DNA of 14,967 nt. Source: an uncultured Clostridia bacterium (lineage in GTDB: Bacteria; Bacillota; Clostridia; Oscillospirales; Oscillospiraceae). Positions 14,788 to 14,967 of this stretch are shown here, piece by piece. Within the stretch, counting starts at the first letter, position 1. Each line of letters begins with the position of its first letter. Made by a program: the position numbers and the translations under genes. The notes under the pieces were generated by a model that was given only the letters and a program-made list of their open reading frames with translations, was not told the DNA's origin and made no database searches. The DNA lies in contig CAMGRA010000012.1 of the NCBI GenBank assembly GCA_946061345.1, positions 1 through 14,967 of the forward strand. Direction: 5' to 3'.

Positions 14788-14967
14788 CGGACTCATCCTT
14801 TCCCTTCTTGGTCTTCTTCAGCAGCATTTTCAGCGGATTGCGGGTCTTTTCGTCGGTCTTGGGTGCCAGTTCGTTGAGCAGGAGCTTTTCCAGCGTCTGA
14901 GGTGCCAGATGGCGCTTGAGCATACCGCCGATGGCCACGGAGATCGTGCCGGTCTCCTCCGACACGA
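14771..14967 (-). CDS. cdaA: Diadenylate cyclase CdaA, C-terminal fragment (5' part beyond window)
   Basis: Makes cyclic di-AMP from two ATP at the membrane. Only the last 64 codons are visible, entering from the right edge with no start in the window. The segment VSEETGTISVAIGGMLKR matches the end of the DisA_N/DAC cyclase domain, and the following APQTLEKLLLNEL is the helical end of CdaA. A strongly basic then acidic tail closes the protein (KKTKKGKDESDDAET). The catalytic DGA and RHR motifs lie outside, so activity cannot be judged. The GTG at the edge is an internal valine codon, not a start. The overlapping downstream YbbR gene strongly supports the identification. Confidence 0.92.
   Translation of the reverse strand, partial: VSEETGTISVAIGGMLKRHLAPQTLEKLLLNELAPKTDEKTRNPLKMLLKKTKKGKDESDDAET

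Noticed and set aside
13048..14877. 609-codon open frame on the plus strand opposite the RseC-like gene and cdaR
   Set aside because: It covers two complete minus-strand genes plus parts of DUF5685 and cdaA. Its composition is His/Gly/Asp/Val-rich, as expected when reading YbbR repeats backwards.
14771..14965. Complete 64-residue gene starting at GTG 14965
   Set aside because: The sequence is the C-terminus of CdaA; the GTG is an internal valine codon next to the window edge.

Overview
GC-rich, gene-dense chromosomal DNA from a low-GC-ancestry but secondarily GC-rich Firmicute. It is most likely a gut-type Clostridia of the Oscillospirales (Oscillibacter/Flavonifractor-like). This placement is inferred from the gene order, the protein sequences and the base composition; no search was run. 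All 17 genes I can support lie on the minus strand, so they are read from the right end of the window to the left. The cdaA gene (right edge) and the rsgA gene (left edge) are cut by the window. No gap between genes exceeds 71 bases, so there is no stretch over 300 bases without a gene. I saw no tRNA, rRNA, CRISPR array, insertion sequence or prophage gene, and no convincing promoter or rho-independent terminator.

Reading in the direction of transcription, the right third holds the 3' end of cdaA (c-di-AMP synthase) and cdaR (its YbbR-domain membrane partner). A poorly understood trio follows: an RseC/MucC-like membrane protein with four cysteines, a DUF5685 protein, and a J-domain protein with a cysteine-rich tail. 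The middle is the conserved Firmicutes housekeeping string yicC/yloC - remA - gmk - rpoZ - priA - def - fmt - rsmB - rlmN - prpC - prkC - rsgA. It matches the Bacillus subtilis order except that coaBC, normally between rpoZ and priA, is absent.

Neighbours overlap by 1, 4 or 17 bases or are separated by 1-32 bases, apart from the 71-base prpC-prkC gap, which carries a stem-loop. The array looks like one long co-transcribed unit with heavy translational coupling (TGATG, ATGA and TTGA junctions). Functionally it joins nucleotide second-messenger signalling and envelope sensing (CdaA/CdaR, PrkC/PrpC), a DNA-binding regulator (RemA), RNA metabolism (YicC, RsmB, RlmN), a transcription subunit (RpoZ), GMP phosphorylation (Gmk), replication restart (PriA), N-terminal formyl handling (Def, Fmt) and ribosome assembly (RsgA). 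The least explained part, and my candidate for an undescribed system, is the tightly coupled cysteine-rich trio at 11699-13552.
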